DNA of 64,000 nt from Macrotis lagotis (taxonomy: Eukaryota > Chordata > Mammalia > Peramelemorphia > Peramelidae): assembly GCF_037893015.1 (NCBI RefSeq), contig NC_133661.1, positions 183,393,128 to 183,457,127 of the forward strand, written 5' to 3'. The notes under the pieces were generated by a model, which worked only from the letters and a program-made list of their open reading frames with translations, searched no databases and was not told the origin of the DNA. The position numbers and the translations under genes are program-made. This document shows positions 62,547 to 64,000 of the stretch, in pieces. Within the stretch, counting starts at the first letter, position 1. Every line of letters starts with the position of its first letter.

Positions 62547-64000
62547 TCTGTGCTTGTGCCTTGTCTGTCTTTATGTGTTTAGATTGTACATTTACTTGCG
62601 TGTTTGGTTCCTCCATTGATTTGTTAAAAGGAGGGAAAAGGGGAAGTCAGTGAGTTCCCCTAAAAATTTCCTTGGGTTGCCTCATTTAAATTAAATTTTT
62701 AGGCACTATTCAACTAATGCTCTCCCTGGCTCTCCCCTTGAGCCTGCTTTCTGCCTGTGTTACAATGGGTAATATGATCCCTCCCTCCCTCCTCATCCCT
62801 GCGTTGTCTCTTGAGTCCTTCCAAGAGGGATTTTTTAAAATTTTTATTTAAAAAGGAATGGATTTTGGTGTTAAATTGACTGAGGCCAAACTACTCACCC
62901 TGTTATTTTACTATTATGAGAACCCCCCCATTCCTTGTTTATGTTCCCTTCTCTTTCCCATTCTCCTTGATTCTGTGCTGCCTAAGTGTTTCCCTCTCCT
63001 TCCTCCTTTCAGGAGAGAGAGTTACTTTAGGAAGAATTAGTAAAGTAAGTGTTAAAAGGGACCTTATTTTGAAGTTAAAGAAACAGGAAAGAGAGAGTGA
63101 GAGCATTAACAATTATGTAAAAAAAATCATAGAAAGAAATGCTATTTTAATTTGAAAATGTTAGGGGAAAATAAAATTCAGAACAAGCGAGTCAAGTTAA
63201 TCCTAAAGTGTATAATGTGGTTTCCAAGATATGCCAGTATAGGGGAAACTAAATAGTTAATCTTATCCAGAATGATATGGAATCATTAGAGCTTCAAGAG
63301 TTTATCAATGTAGATTCAGATATTAGTTAATTTAGTTAATACAGAAAATTATGGGACATGTAAAGATTGAAGAACAGAAGATCAACTCCCCACCCCCCCC
63401 AAAGTATCTAGGATGGTCTCTCTATAAAAGTTATTCAGTTTACTCTATTTGAAGAAGGGGGGCAGGGTATATTCTAATTAGGCTAAGGGATTTTTGAATG
63501 ACTGCCTTCTCCAGGATTTTAGCAGTTATAATCAAGAAATGTTAAATATTAAAACCTTGGAATGGAAAATGTATTGTGAAAAGTGGAATCATATCTGTGG
63601 TTTATATAGCTGTATAACCTATGTGATTCTAGTTCAGAATAGTATGAATTAAAGTCAAGAAGAGCTAATGAAAAAGAGTGGTGGAACAGTATATCGAGGG
63701 AAAATATGAGTTGTATAGTCTGAGTAAATGGGTTTTGAACTGGAAAGAAAATCCAGACATAAAGGCAATTGGGGTTTTTTTTTTTGAACCATTTGTTAAG
63801 TATGGAAATTGGTAAAAGTATGTAGACAGAAGGTTTGAGCAAGGTTGACTTTGTATACAACAGATGGATTTTGGGAACTTTGGAAAATGGTTTACAAATC
63901 ATTGTAAGAAAAGAAAAAGTATAGAACTATAAGTCTATAGGGAGATATATGTTTATATGAGGTTGGGGTGATTTAAAAATTGCATTGAATTGGTACTTTT
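62547..64000 (+). mobile_element. Probable internal region of the class I ERV, degraded
   Basis: It follows the gag start without a visible boundary and continues to the window end. A Lys/Glu-rich frame at 63002-63155 (KKQERESESINNYVKKIIE) could be a gag remnant. I recognise no pol motif before the window ends. Confidence 0.35.

Overview
The window is mammalian nuclear DNA and almost certainly marsupial. It is packed with marsupial-type tRNA-derived SINEs that end in a 'gcaagtcacttaacccca' type tail, with MIR and L2 relics, and with several LINE-1 (L1) copies. It holds one host immune gene segment. WSINE1-like SINEs are common here, which fits an Australasian marsupial, but the species cannot be fixed from sequence alone. 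The only host gene that looks functional is a T-cell receptor alpha/delta variable segment on the minus strand (28728-29306), complete with leader exon, V exon and a 23-bp-spacer recombination signal. The window therefore lies in a TRA/TRD locus.

Layout. 1-3115: 3' half of an L1 (+). 3116-7269: copy A of a local duplicon. 7276-11842: a very young, internally deleted class II (betaretrovirus-like) endogenous retrovirus (ERV) on the minus strand, with LTRs identical by eye. 12000-17170: SINE and L2 relics and duplicon copy B (13590-15250). 17180-26660: a nest of L1 fragments in both orientations. 27640-28390: SINEs. 28728-29306: the TCR V segment. 30350-33430: a processed retrocopy of PPP4R3B (minus). 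33510-34380: old L1. 34894-37763: a complete half-LINE (HAL1-like) element with target-site duplications. 40121-46114: a nearly full-length L1 (minus). 47960-59100: duplicon copy C, split by a second class II ERV (48284-56060, plus strand, LTR-gag-pro-pol-env-LTR, several reading-frame breaks). 59117-59439: a solo-LTR-like sequence. 61440-64000: a third, gammaretrovirus-like provirus start, with LTR, a tRNA-Pro-like primer site and a gag start, running off the window.

The two class II ERVs are related in Gag and protease but prime from different tRNAs (Phe and Lys3). The minus-strand element also has an open frame with a hydrophobic leader fused upstream of Gag, and its gag and protease lie in one frame. 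These are the most unusual features. At larger scale, two L1 pieces 22 kb apart share flanking bases and a breakpoint position, which suggests that one L1 was split by a rearrangement that brought in the TCR segment region.
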